Assembly (NCBI RefSeq): GCF_003473485.1
Contig: NC_053042.1
Location: forward strand, 5,417,501 to 5,481,500
Source of the DNA: Medicago truncatula
Taxonomy: Eukaryota > Streptophyta > Magnoliopsida > Fabales > Fabaceae
DNA length: 64,000 bases
Direction: 5' to 3'
This document shows positions 23,741-38,335 of this stretch, one piece after another (the stretch's first letter is position 1; the number at the start of each line of letters is the position of its first letter). The notes beneath the pieces were generated by a model that had not been told where the DNA came from, ran no database searches, and was given only the letters and a program-made list of their open reading frames with translations. Both the position numbers and the translations under genes were made by a program.

Positions 23741-23791
23741 ACTCCTCTAAAAAAAACTAAAAACTACCATGACTAAAATTAAAATGTAAGT

Positions 23792-24666
23792 ATATGCTGC
23801 ATAGTTTTAAAACCCGGCTCGGACCGGCCGGTCCGACCGGTTGGACCGTGAACCGTTGGTGTACTCGGTTCGAGCTGTTTATCAGATTGGTCATGCAATT
23901 GAACCGGTTAAAACCGGCTTGGCTCGGTAAAAACCGATGGAAACCGGTGACTCGGCCGGTTTTCTGAGTCAATCCGGTTTAGTAATTTTTTTTCAATTTT
24001 TGTCATAATTAGTCATTAAGCACACAAATTAACACTAATTAATGCTTGGTTTAATACATTTAATACCGATAAATGCTTCAACAACTTGGACTTTTGTAGA
24101 AAAATCTGAAATATGAAAAAGTTGGAGACAATAGGAATCGAACCGTGGACTTTAAAATGAGTAGTTGGAAGCTTAACCACTACAACAACTTTATATCTTG
24201 GTTATAAATTGAAATATATTATGTATGTTAATATATTACATTTTAATTTTATAACAGCCAAGAATACATCATTTTTTTTCTTTTAAAAAGAGAAAATTAT
24301 TGTTAAATATAATATTTACACAATAATAATAATATACACATCATTTTTTTTTAGAAAATCTACATATTATATTAATATTAATATATATGCAAACAAAATC
24401 TATTTCTTGTCATTAAAATATAGCTGTAAAAATATTAATATACATATTACATGTCAGTTTTTTTAGTTTTTAAATGAACGAGTCACCGATTTAATCCGGT
24501 TAAATAGCTATATAAATTTAATCTCAAGACCGAGTTATCTAACTGAGCCATCCGAGTTGATCCGGTTCAGTCATGCGGTTCGACCAATAACCCAATAGTT
24601 CGACCATTGACCCAGTACCTTTACCGAATCGATGACCGAGCCGAATTTTAAAACTATGATATGTTG
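23792..24666. mobile_element. Non-autonomous hAT-like element, 859 bp
   Basis: Flanks atatgctg (23792-23799) and atatgttg (24659-24666) differ by one base. The ends are inverted repeats catagttttaaaacccggctc and its counterpart gagccgaattttaaaactatg. Sub-terminal regions are dense in ccggtt/aaccgg motifs. No transposase frame remains. Confidence 0.7.
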
Positions 24667-25192
24667 GCTTTTTCCTTGATCCCCTAAAACCCGAACCTTC
24701 CCCAATTGGCCCTAATGAAAAAATACAAACTAGAGCAGGATGATGAGGCAGTACATTATTGACCGACCACTAACATTGTCAGCTCATTCCACCCTTCTTC
24801 CTTATCCACATGTGACCATTAATCCATTATTTCTCTTCCACATGAGAAAATCTCGTTGACTTCAACACTCAATAAAATTATTAACATAAAAAAAATGTTG
24901 GAAAATAATTAAAACAATAAACAACCTTAATCCTATTTGCATTTCATACCCGCTTCATTCTCAAAACCAACAAACTAACCAGAACTCTTCTCTCGGATAT
25001 ATTGATGATTTGATTCATTTTATTTTTGTTTTCAATTAACGACCCACCAACCTAACTTATTCAAATTTATCATTCATTGCTGATTTCAACAGAGATTTTC
25101 TCAATTAGGGTTTATATTTGGTTCATTATTGTTCTTAATTTTAAGCCAAATTTTCATCAATTTTCAAAATTTCAAGCGACCCATTTTAATTC
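24667..25192 (+). promoter_or_regulatory. Upstream region and 5' leader of the STX6-domain gene
   Basis: About 500 bp between the hAT relic and the ATG at 25193. It is AT-rich, and the pyrimidine-rich part near 24960-25190 probably corresponds to the 5' UTR. No firm TATA box was chosen. Confidence 0.35.
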
Positions 25193-27000
25193 ATGGCGTC
25201 AAGTTTTGATCGGTGGGAAAAAGATCCATTTTTTAGTGCTGCCGAAGAAGTTCAGGAATCTGCAGATAGGTACCAATTTCATTCTTATTGTATCAGCTTC
25301 TTCAATTCTTCTTCCAAATAGCTATTTGATTTTTAATTAATTTGTTATTAATTTTTTTTTGGATAAGAAAATGTTGGGATAAAATAGAAATTGTATTTTT
25401 TGTAATTTGTACTATTATTTTTTTCCTTTATCCTATTGAATATTGAATTAATTGAGGCTTGATATTTTTAAGTTCATTTGTGTGCATAAAATTATCATGT
25501 GTAATGCTCAAAATTTATGGTTATTGATATGTTTTCATTGTGTTTTTGAAGGATGGAATCTACATATAGGACATGGATACATGCCACCAAAGATACTTCT
25601 AGCATGTGGAACCCTAATGAACTCCGAAGAGATTTACTTACTACCCTTGGCACTGCTAAATGGCAGGTAAATTTTATTCTTGCTGAGTGACCTTGCTAAA
25701 TATGTATGTAGTTTGTTTGAGGTATTTGATCATCATGATGAGGATATGATTTGATTGTATTTTTGGTGGGACATGCAGTTAGAGGAATTTGAACGCGAGG
25801 TTAGGTTAAGTTATAGCAGAAACTTGGGTGATGATGCAAGAACTAGGCATCGAGATTTTATCACTGCTATTGAGGAGAAGATAAAAAAAGTTGAGCATGC
25901 GTTAGATGAAACGAACCCTCCGGGTAGAAAGGCATCTCAGACATGGGTGATTTTGGACGAAGGAGAAAAAGACGAGCTCGCTTTGTTTCTTTCGGGAATG
26001 CCGGCAACTGAAAGCAACAATCCACGATTATATAATAAAAATTCAGTTGCATCTGGTGTTGGGGAAGAAAAGGAGGAGGTATCACGTGGGCATCGTCGGG
26101 CAGCTAGTGCTAGTGCTGATATTGGTTTTTGGAAAATTTCAGTTTCTGATGATCCGCAGCAGTCTAGTTCCTCTAGCGGTTCTTCTGGTCCAAATCCAAT
26201 GCATAAAGTGCCAAGTTTATCAGGATTTCTTAGTTCCGTGGAATCAATTTCGAAATTGAAGTGGCCGAGGAATGGTTATAGAAAACTGAAAACAGTGGAT
26301 CATCATAAAGAAACTGATAGTGCACTAATTCCAATGGCTGAATTGAATAGGGTGAGTCCTTATTCTGCTTTTGTTGTTTTGCTCATCGTTGAAACTTCCT
26401 TGTGTGATTTTTATTGCATTTGTTGAATTACTAACATTGTGTTTCTGTATTTTATTTTTTATTGAAAAAAGGGAAACAATGCATGCTACGAAAGAAGTAA
26501 AAGTAGCCTCGATAGTTCTGATGAATGCTATGACAAGCATCTCTATGGATGGTGTGGTGCTATTCAGAGACAGCTTCAAAGATCTCAATACCAAATGCAA
26601 TACAGTCGGCCTGTTCGAATAATCGTTTCGATTGTTTTTCTCCTTTGCTTGATTGGTAAGTTGTTGTAATTTATTCATATGCATTGACACGTATGCATTT
26701 ATTTGCATGTTGTAAAATTTCTTATGAACAACTTACTACTTTAGAAATTGAGGGATTTTACCTTATTACATTAGCAGTGTCGCCGTTATCTCAAAGCTCT
26801 TGTTTATTGTTCTGTTCTTTTTCTCTTTTCCCACTCTTGTTCCTTTTGCAGCCAAAAGTTTTTCCCGGTGCTATTTATCCATGCTTTTTCTAAGTTTTTG
26901 TCCGTCATAACTTTGCAGTAATATTTTTAAAATATACTATGTATTGTGGCTTATACTTATTGGTGTCTCTGCAGTTTTAATTACACTTCACACGAGGTAG
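25193..27000 (+). CDS. Syntaxin-6 N-terminal-domain membrane protein, 5 exons
   Basis: Exons 25193-25269, 25552-25666, 25779-26351, 26472-26655 and 26975-27000 join in frame to 324 residues. The N-terminus (SFDRWEKDPFF, EVQESADRM, YRTWI, ELRRDL, LGTAKWQLEEFEREV) matches the syntaxin-6/SYP61-type Habc-like domain over about residues 5-105. A Ser-rich, probably disordered middle (about 150-260) follows. One C-terminal transmembrane segment is at about 305-321 (IIVSIVFLLCLIVLITL), ending in HTR. The SNARE heptad motif expected before the anchor is not visible. Plants have a small family annotated as syntaxin/t-SNARE-like with this layout; a role in trans-Golgi/endosomal traffic is inferred from the N-domain only. 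The last exon encodes only the distal part of the anchor, so its acceptor at 26974 is the least certain. Confidence 0.85.
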
Positions 27001-28140
27001 AAGGAATGTTTACAATATGTGATATATTATCAACTTGTAGCTTGCTGCAGCATTAGGATGAGACAAGTTTTATATTCAAGTTCATAAAACCTAGGTTAGT
27101 GTCCTATTTCTTAACCTATGTGATAACTATAGAAAGTGTACCATAGAATTTCCTCAATTTTTCGTTGTTTGCTGCTCAAAATATTTTCAAAGTGCTTTGT
27201 TGTAATACATAGTAAGGTGAAGTTGGTAAAGGGGGATTGACTTATAAAATGTAGTAAACTTGTATATGTACCATACATGTCTTTTGCAGCTAGATTTGTG
27301 TATCTGTTACAAAGCTGTTAAGTTTAGCATGTACAAATTGAAGATGATGTTTCATTATTCTTTCTGTTCAGTTCTTATTAACGAACTACTGTAAGCAAGA
27401 TAAACACCAATGGGATAGATGTGTATCTACCATCTAATCAACTTACTGGCACATTAACTTGCCCAAAAATGATAAGGTGTCAGAATGTACAAAGATAGAA
27501 ACTGTCAAGAGAGAAAAAAATGATGTGATAAGAGGGATAAAGAGAAAGGAGATATGAAGAAGGTATAAAGAAACTCAAACTCATCTCTCAACTATAGCAG
27601 AGAAGAGAAGACAGAAACAGCAGCATTCCTACAAGAGCACATAACATAATGCAAACATACCAAATATCTATAAAGGGAATAACTTAATTCTGTTTTTGAA
27701 ATTGTTGGGTTGAGCATTTTTAGTTGTTAGAATTTTGGTAATTTCAAAATAATTTCTGAAATTGAAAATTCTTAATCGTATTAGTCGTTTAAAATAATTT
27801 GATGGACTAAATTTTCCTATTCAAAAAGAGTAATGCGATCAAATATTATCAGTTTTTCATCTTTTCAATGCTTTGTCCTTAGTTGACTTTTATTTCTACA
27901 AAATTCAAAGAACAGAGACTCTTACACATTGGTTCTTGCAACAAATGTGTGTAGAAGAAAGAGGACAAAGAGATAATTGCTCTATCCGTCTCTCAAGTTG
28001 CTCAAAAGCCTCTCAGATTTATGAGTTCTAACTCCTATCACACTAATTTATCGGAGGTTACGTCCCGATCGTTGGTTTTAGATCGAGCTGTAACTCTCAA
28101 TTGATTTATTTTCAAGGGCTTAGTAACTTCAGGGGCGGAA
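27001..28140. other. Intergenic region with left edge of the PRISE/peptide array
   Basis: 3' flank of the STX6-domain gene, then sequence from about 27520 (gtgataagaggg...cagagaagagaag...cataacataatg) that recurs at 32850-32960. It is therefore part of the duplicated unit. No gene is seen. Confidence 0.5.
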
Positions 28141-28142
28141 TC

Positions 28143-28371
28143 ATTTACATTGTCTATCCAACTTATGAACGAATTCGAAGAATTCCTAGGTTCCAGTAAG
28201 CCATGTTCCTTGGTTCTGTCATAATATCCTGCATGACCTCTACTTTCATCATAACTACCACAACTAACCGGTTACCAACGTCTTCAAGCTTAGTGGTTTA
28301 TAGCCCATTCTCTCTCACAATATCTTCCCACACGTCACTCTTATCCTTCACAATATCTTTCCATCTGAAAA
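28143..28371 (-). pseudogene. Relic of PRISE exon 3 (fourth copy)
   Basis: On the minus strand this region aligns by eye with the 3' part of exon 3 of the three PRISE genes. It has the counterparts of tgtctatccaact..atgaacgaattc, gccatgttccttgg, cttcaagcttagtgg, ctctctcacaatatcttcccacac and cttatccttcacaat. Indels break the frame and the rest of the gene is missing. Confidence 0.7.
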
Positions 28372-28801
28372 AAGTATTAAATAACTAATTAGCAAGTACA
28401 TTAACACTCTCAGGGGTAACAAATTAAGAACGAGTCTAATCTAAGTATGTCTTGGAAGCATACAGCAAGCAAAAGTCAAATGCATAATCAATGGCTCAAT
28501 AAAAGGCATCACCCTAAATTTTTATTTGTATGCCAGTTTTGCTATATTATTTAACTTGTTAATTTCTATTGATTAATTATTCCTTCTATAATGGTCAATA
28601 TACCAGGGTTCCCACACGGTTACCTTATTTTGTTAAAAAAAAAAATCTCACGCAAAACCAAATTTAATTCATTCACTTCTCATTTAAGGAAATCATTAGT
28701 TCGATAAATTGCAGTGGTTTGCAGTCAGTTTTATTCCATCCAAAACAATATCCATCGACAAAAGGAAAATAAAATACTTATTCATAGTTCATACTTACAC
28801 T

Positions 28802-29782
28802 ATGGCAAAATTTACTGCTTCTGTTGTTTTGGTTCTTCTTGTTGTGGCGATTTTTTTTTTTTTTGAATCGGAAAATATTATTAAACGCCATCCCCACGCA
28901 AGGTATGGACGAAATAAGATACAAATGGTGCCGCATATAGACGGCACACTATAACCACCTAAAAACACCCCTAGAGATAAACCAACCAAAACACATCACC
29001 ACCTAAAACAAACTCCCAAAAAACAAGCACCGTAAACACGGTATCCACCACCGCCCATCGTCACTACTCACTTACAAGAACACCCTCAAAATAAAACTCC
29101 CAGACCCCAACACCCAAGCTGAGCCACATATCGAAGAGCACTTAACCGAAGGACCATGTAGCTAACACAAACCTCGCGACCTCCGAACCACCGAAAGAGC
29201 ACAACACAAAGCCCAAAAACAAACTTGAGTCAAAGAACTGACTCCCGATCTCGAATCAAAAGTGATCGGCCCTTCAGACTATAGTACCAAATTAGCTGGG
29301 CACCCCTCGCCCCCGGTACACCAGAGAAAAATCAAATCAAGTCAAACAAAGATTGCAGCTAGACCCGGACTCCCGATCTCGAAGCCAAATGAACCGGCCC
29401 ACTGAAAACCAGCACACAATATGTAAGATGAAAGACATGGCATGCGAAGTTTAAACAACAAACAAATCAAAAGGAAAAGGCTTAACACAACGTTGCAAGC
29501 ACCCTCCAAACTCCGATTTTGAATGGCTATAGTGCTTGCTGAGGGTGCAGGAAGAGGTAATCCGAAAAAGATGACCATGTTTATGAATCCCAAAAGGTGT
29601 TCTCGCCGCCGACACCAGGTTGTTCGTTGTGGCATAACCTCTGTTTATTTCATCCTGACGTTGTCCTCCAGGCTACCATCAGCACTGTCTGTCCTCCTCA
29701 ACCTAATAAGGATCTCCAATCCACCACAGCTAAAAGTGGTAATCCTAATATTGAAAGCCTTCCGTGATGAGAGATTGTGGCC
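28802..29782 (+). pseudogene. Disrupted copy of the small secreted cysteine-peptide gene (unit A)
   Basis: The first part (28802-28854) matches the signal-peptide start of the intact gene at 38336 (MAKFTASVVLVLLVVAI). A 659-bp non-LTR insertion then interrupts it, and homology resumes at 29521 (gaatggctatagtgct, gagggtgcaggaagagg) and runs to about 29782 (gatctccaatccacc, agccttccgtgatgag). After the insertion there is an extra tgct and further indels, and the regular cysteine spacing is lost. Confidence 0.75.
28848..29520 (-). mobile_element. Truncated non-LTR retrotransposon insertion in the peptide pseudogene
   Basis: The heptamer cgatttt is repeated at 28848-28854 and 29514-29520. The inserted segment (28855-29513) begins with a T-run on the plus strand, i.e. 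a poly(A) tail on the minus strand, preceded there by gtttaataatattttccga. This is the 3'-anchored layout of a LINE/SINE retrotransposition. No protein domain was recognised. Confidence 0.65.
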
Positions 29783-30474
29783 GTGGTTTATGTGTTATTG
29801 ATATCTGTAATCTATCTATCTATATGTATCAGTTTGTTGTGAGTGTGAAAGTGTTATGGTATCAAAATTATATATTTAAATAACCTTTATCAGGCTTTAC
29901 TGGTTATGTCCAGTGATGAAAATGTATATTATTTGTTTGCTATATATGTATTTTGTATTGTCCCATGTTATAAGGTTATACAGATTGAAATAAAATTCAC
30001 ATGTGTTTTTTGTGTCTCAGACTATCACAATACGTAGCATCTTTTATTTTTCTTTTCTTGAAGCATATAATGTACCTCAGAAATTACTAATATGTCATTT
30101 GTAGTTTGATTTGTATATTTCTTCCAAAGTTGTTTGTCTAGCATATAATGTACAAATTTCAATAGTTCTTAAGCTTTTTACTGGTTTTTTTTTTTTTTTT
30201 TACAGAATAATTTAGATAGATAAAACCACCAATTCACTTTCATATTACATAAAACTCTTTTGAAAATGAGCAGAGGTGTAAAGAAGTTAAGAGAATTAAG
30301 AAATAGTGAAAGTTAGAAAATTACCAACAAGTGAACATTATTCTTTAAAAAAAAAAAAAACAAGTGAACATTATTACAGAAACAGCAAAAAACCATAAAA
30401 CATAGAAAAGTAAAAAATTGTTCTTCCCACCCCACCAGGGGAACTTTATTTCAAACAATCCAGAGCTCAGATCA

Positions 30475-31827
<1,353 letters not shown>

Positions 31828-31935
31828 TTTTTCTTTTCAAAGATACCGAAGAAAAGGAAATTTAATCTAATCATATATCATTTGTGTGAGTGCCATAAGC
31901 CCATAAGCCCATGATATCCTCGTTTGCTACGTTAA

Positions 31936-32065
31936 TACTCACTCCGATCCTATTTATAAGAGACATTTGTGTCAACAAAAATTGATGCAGTGATCCAATT
32001 TTTTAACCAAATACATCAACTTTTATTGACCTAAATTTCTCTTATATATTGGACCGAAGAGAGTA
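31936..32065. mobile_element. Stowaway MITE in the copy A promoter
   Basis: Ends tactcactccgatcc and ggaccgaagagagta are inverted repeats with TA at each border; the element is about 130 bp. It sits about 110 bp upstream of the copy A start codon. The equivalent site of copy B has a different element. Confidence 0.8.
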
Positions 32066-32082
32066 TTATTTTACTATTACTA

Positions 32083-32960
32083 TTCAGTTTAAGGGTCCCT
32101 TACCCCGATCCAATTGTCCACCCTTACCTTTGGACCGGCTCAAAAAGGATGACATCCACTTTATTATCAGAACAAATAAGAACCACATCTACTTTATCAC
32201 ACAAAAAAAAAAAGAACCACATCCATAACAAAAATTATGATTATATTTATAATAAAAGAAAAGTGTACGCGACACAGAAATTAACATGCACGTTTTTATT
32301 TTTTTTTGATAAATTAACATGCACATTTAAGTTTGAGGTTACTATGTTGCTTTTCTTCTTGTTCTTTAAAGGGGAGAAACTGACCGCAGAAAAAATACAC
32401 TCAACATGGAGGTCATGAAAAATGACTTGGATCTGTACGCAAGCAAACAGAGGGACCAACAAGATCGACAACTACCTTTATTTTGTCTTAACCCTTCAGT
32501 TTTTAGGAAAATTAGGTTATGATAATTTGAAATTCAGTCGGAGTGTTAATTAAAAAATCTAAAATCTTGGTCGACAAGTAATTGCTATACTGCACCATGG
32601 TGAAGAAAATAAGAAAATAATTCAACAATTGGTCGACATATGAAAGAAAAGTCGGTACATTAAGCACCGCATTGAACAAAGTTTGAACTTATTTGACAAG
32701 GAAGTTGACACTAATAAGAGAGTGTAGACGACGCATATTAACCGTCAATGGAAGCAAACAAGATTTATTGTTTGACAAAAATAGTACTGAAAGATTGCTT
32801 GTCATACTTTCAGCTGTTAGGCGCTGATATAAAAGAGAAGAGTAGACAAATGAGTGATATAAGAGAAAGACATGATAAGAATTCGAACTCATCTCCAGAA
32901 CACAGCAGAGAAGAGAACACAGAAATGGAAACTTGATTAAACAAGATCACACAACATAAT
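32083..32960. repeat. Duplicated flank between PRISE copies A and B
   Basis: Segments 32083-32168 (ttcagtttaagggtcccttacc...) and 32630-32812 recur with high similarity at 35970-36053 and 36129-36315. This shows that the sequence upstream of PRISE A was duplicated with the gene. No coding function is seen. Confidence 0.7.
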
Positions 32961-33149
32961 GTAGTGTATCCATAAAAATTTCAAGACTATAATATGATTT
33001 ACTCCACTAACATGGTGTGCGCCAAAGTGATAGATGCTCAAATCACTTATCATTTGGCCAAAAATTTCGATCCATAACTGATGTCTATAGAAAAAAAAAA
33101 ACTATGTTGACGTAGATCAATTATTTATATGAATCTTAATCACCTTGGA

Positions 33150-33240
33150 GTACAATCTTGTACGCTTTTATATTGTCTATCCAATCTTATTAATGAATTT
33201 TGAATTCATAAATATCAATTAGCCATGTTACTTGGAAGGG
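33150..33240 (-). pseudogene. Short relic of PRISE 3' end
   Basis: The segment acaatcttgtacgctttta..ttgtctatccaatc..taatgaatt..gccatgtta matches the last codons and stop region of the PRISE genes on the minus strand but is only about 90 bp and decayed. Confidence 0.55.
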
Positions 33241-33404
33241 TTGTTCACGGTTTAGATGACTCGTTCAAACCAATGACTTAAATCAATCCAACATTCAAGT
33301 TTGGATCTAACACAAACTAATCCGTTCGATTTCAGAATGGTTTGGTTCGGATAATGAATTTGTGATTCCAAACTTGCGAGCTCGGTTTCTTAAAATAATC
33401 CTGA

Positions 33405-33495
33405 TGTTCGTTCATAATAACCTAATAAGGATCTTCATTCTATCACATCTAAAAGTGGTAATTCTAAAATTGACAGCCTTCCGTGATGAGAGGTT
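33405..33495 (+). pseudogene. 3' relic of the small secreted peptide gene (unit B)
   Basis: The segment cctaataaggatcttcat...ctaaaagtggtaattctaa...cagccttccgtgatgag matches the last 70-80 bp of the peptide gene and its stop region (compare 38590-38650 and 29700-29782). The 5' part with the signal peptide and cysteines is absent. Confidence 0.65.
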
Positions 33496-33620
33496 GTGGT
33501 CATGGTTTATGTGTTATTGTTATCTATCTATCTATATGTATCAGTTTGTTGTACGAGTGTGAAAGTACTATGGTATCAAAATTATATGTTTAAATAACCT
33601 TTATTGGTTATGTCCAGTGA

Positions 33621-33623
<3 letters not shown>

Positions 33624-33664
<41 letters not shown>
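33624..33664. repeat. (AT)n microsatellite downstream of the peptide relic
   Basis: About 40 bp of AT repeats. An AT run also occurs at the equivalent place downstream of the intact peptide gene (about 38799-38831), so it predates the duplication. Confidence 0.9.
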
Positions 33665-33668
<4 letters not shown>

Positions 33669-34010
33669 TGTGTGCTATATGTATTTTGTATTATTGTCCC
33701 ATGTTATATGCTTATACAGGTGTATGCAGATTGAAATAAAATTCACATGTGTTTCTTGTGTCTGAGTCCATCACAATACGTAGCATCTTTTATTTTTCTA
33801 TTCTTGAACCATATAATGTAACTTAGAAATTATTAATATGTGAAGAAGTTAAGAGAATTAAGAAATAGCGAAAGTGTGAACATTACCAAACAAGTGAACA
33901 TTATTACAGAAAGAGCAAAAACCATAAAACATAGAAAAGTAAAAAAAAAAAATCTCTTTCCACCCCACCATGGGACTTTATTTACCACAATCCAGAGCTG
34001 AAATTAATCA

Positions 34011-35648
<1,638 letters not shown>

Positions 35649-35799
35649 TTTTTTTTTCTTTTCAAAGATAATGTGATGTTGAATCATGATGTTTGTGTAG
35701 TATAGGTGACATGCTATTAAAAGCTGTATTGCTTGAGACAGTGAGTGCCATAAGGCCATGACATTCTCGTTTTTATTATATTAATATTATTTGGGAAAT

Positions 35800-35960
35800 G
35801 CCAACGAGTGCCCCTAGAGCACTCAGGACCTTAAAAGGTAAGTTTTTATAAAAGTTTCCGTATCCAATATATTGGAAATTGTGATATTTGACTTTTTTAT
35901 AAGAATATTTTCTTAAAGTAAAATGCTTAACGAATGATCCGAAAACACTCGTTAACAAGA
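35800..35960. mobile_element. MITE in the copy B promoter (aacgagtg family, copy 1)
   Basis: Ends caacgagtgcccctag and cactcgttaac form inverted repeats, with an AT-rich middle. A second member is at about 63505-63675. It lies about 155 bp upstream of the copy B ATG, in the interval where copy A carries a Stowaway element. Exact ends and duplication were not fixed. Confidence 0.55.
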
Positions 35961-35969
35961 CCCTGCTAT

Positions 35970-36320
35970 TCAGTTTAAGGGTCCCTTACCCTGGTCCAAT
36001 TGTCCACCCTTACCTTTGGACGGGCTCAAAAAGATCAACATCCACTTTATTATCAGCACAAAAAACAACCACGTCTAAGGGTCCCTAATCCTGGTCCCTG
36101 ACAAATAATTGCTATGAAATAATTCAACAGTTGGTAGACATGAAAGAAAAGTTGGTACACTAAGCACCACATTGAACAAAGTTTGAAAATAATTGACAAG
36201 AAGGAAGTTGATACCGATAAGAGAATGTAGACGACGCATATTCAACTGCAAATGGAAGCAGACAAGATTTATGGTCCGACGAAGATAGTACTAAAAGATT
36301 GCTTGTCGTATGTTGTAAAC
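35970..36320. repeat. Duplicated upstream flank of PRISE copy B
   Basis: Matches the flank of copy A (32083-32168 and 32630-32812), with a shorter spacer between the two blocks. No gene is recognised. Confidence 0.65.
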
Positions 36321-37770
36321 AAGGTTGAATACTTACATTTTGAACCCTAATCATCAACTGAAAACGAATTCAAGCTATAAGAATATAAGTGTATCTTCCA
36401 TGCTTATTTTTCTTTAAATTTCAACAATGTAGTCACATTTCAATTCTAAGTTATTTTCTGGTGTGAACGTTTTTGCTGCTGTGTTTTTGTTTCTGCGCTT
36501 TCTGCATAATCGCATTCTGTGAGTGTTTCTGCATTGCGCGCTGTTCTGAAGTGTTCTTGTTCATGTTAAAAACGCAAAAATCAATATTTGTCCTCAAAAT
36601 TGTAAAGGTTGATCAATTTAATCTCTCACATGTACATTAAATTACAAATTAGTCCATTAAATTAATAAACAACATTCAATTTTGTTTCTCCATCAAAATA
36701 TCTCTTTAGTAGCAGCAATCTATCAAACTAATGAAAGACATACATATTGACTTGAATAGTCTTTGGCAACATCAAGACATGCATATAATCTTTTAAAATA
36801 GTGTTAAACTTGGGAAGAAAAAAAAGAACGATTAAATTGATTGATGTTGTCAAATTTAAAGGTCTAAATTGCTATTTCACTAATTTGAGGGACTAACACC
36901 TCTGGACGGAAACTTCATATTATTGTCCTTTTAGAATAAAAATTAATTACAAAAAATAGTGGATTGCGTAGGTTTTTGCTGCCTTCAAATAGGGTGTTAT
37001 TCCCTTAAAAAATTCCATAAAACAAACTACAACATTATTACAAAAGAGCAAACACTAAGAAAATAGAACAGTAAATAATAACTCTTCCCACCCTATCATG
37101 AGACTTATTTACTACGTCGCTTAGTACGGTGAAGCAAAGGGAAGACCAAGGCTATATATTAGACCTAGGTTCTTTGTTTTTAGATGCACGTAACACTTTA
37201 AGCTTATATCTAACTTAATTTAAATATTTATTTTGTGAGAGTGTGGTTGCACCGGGACATTGGGCGTGAGAGTGAGAGAAGTCTATGTGTTGTAAAAAAA
37301 TTCACATAATAATTCTCTAGTTGTAACGGTCGTGGTTTTTTCTTCAGTTTTGGAGTTCTTACTTTATATTCTTGTGTTGTGATTTTGCTTATTTTTCTTC
37401 TTCAGCTTTGTTATTTCTAACAAGCACCTCATTGTCAATATTTGGTCAAAGTCTGACTTGAGGACTGTGAAATCAGAAAGGGGGCATAATAGTGGGTCAA
37501 AATCGCACATTTAAAACTACAGAGTTAAAATCACACAATTGATAAACCAGGGGGTTGAAAACTACATTTAAGCCTTTATTTTATCAGGATTATATCATTT
37601 ATTTTGCTCATTGGTGGGTTGAGTGAACACATAATATGCTTTTGTTGTTTTGCTCATCATCGAGTTAGATTAGTTTGGAGTTGATTGAAATATACTGATT
37701 TTCAACCCAACTAAAACCAATAAAATTTGATTAAATCCGGCAAAGACTTTAACCAAAACCGAACCACGTC
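36321..37770. other. Intergenic region, no supported gene
   Basis: AT-rich. At 36590-36900 a loose inverted repeat (gtcctcaaaattg / aatttgagggac) suggests an old TIR element, but no clean boundary was found. Confidence 0.4.
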
Positions 37771-37825
37771 ATCATAAAATCCGCAAACCAATAGTCCGCA
37801 ACCTATTCAAGCTTGGATGGGAGAG
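37771..37825 (-). pseudogene. Very short relic of PRISE exon 3
   Basis: catcataaaatccgcaaacc...attcaagcttgg corresponds to the ADFMF...KLEE part of exon 3 on the minus strand. Only about 55 bp is recognisable. Confidence 0.4.
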
Positions 37826-38335
37826 AATGATGAATGAATTATTAAAATAAACTATTTAGATGAGAGAGAATGAGTGGTTAAGAGAGAGATAGAGACAATG
37901 GTACTAATGGCACCAAAAGCCAATGACACCCAAGTGCTACCCGATATAACCCATTAACCCATCTTTATCAGGCATGCAGCAAGCGAAGACAAAATGCATA
38001 ATCAATGAGTCAAAAAAGTTATCACCCTAAATTAATTCAGTGTGGCTTGCTAGCCAGTTTTGCTATAGCACTTAATTAATTCACCTGTGTTAATTAATTA
38101 TTCCTTCTATAATAATCAACTGGCCAATCTTCATATTTAATACCATGGTTCCCACACGGTTACCCTAATTTGTGAAAATATTTTTCTCATGACACGGCAG
38201 AGTTAATTCATTCACTTCTCATTTAAGGAAATCATATAGTTCTATAAATCGGAGTGGTTTGGAGACAATTTTATTCCATTGCAAAACAATATCCATCGAC
38301 AAGAGGAAAATAAAATACTCATTCATACTTACACT

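Noticed and set aside
24120-24190. tRNA-like aatcgaaccgtggactt...gcttaaccactac
   Set aside because: Lies inside the hAT-like element, lacks a foldable cloverleaf and has no matching acceptor stem.
36590-36900. Loose inverted repeat that could be a TIR element
   Set aside because: No clean termini or duplication were found, so it is not listed as an element.
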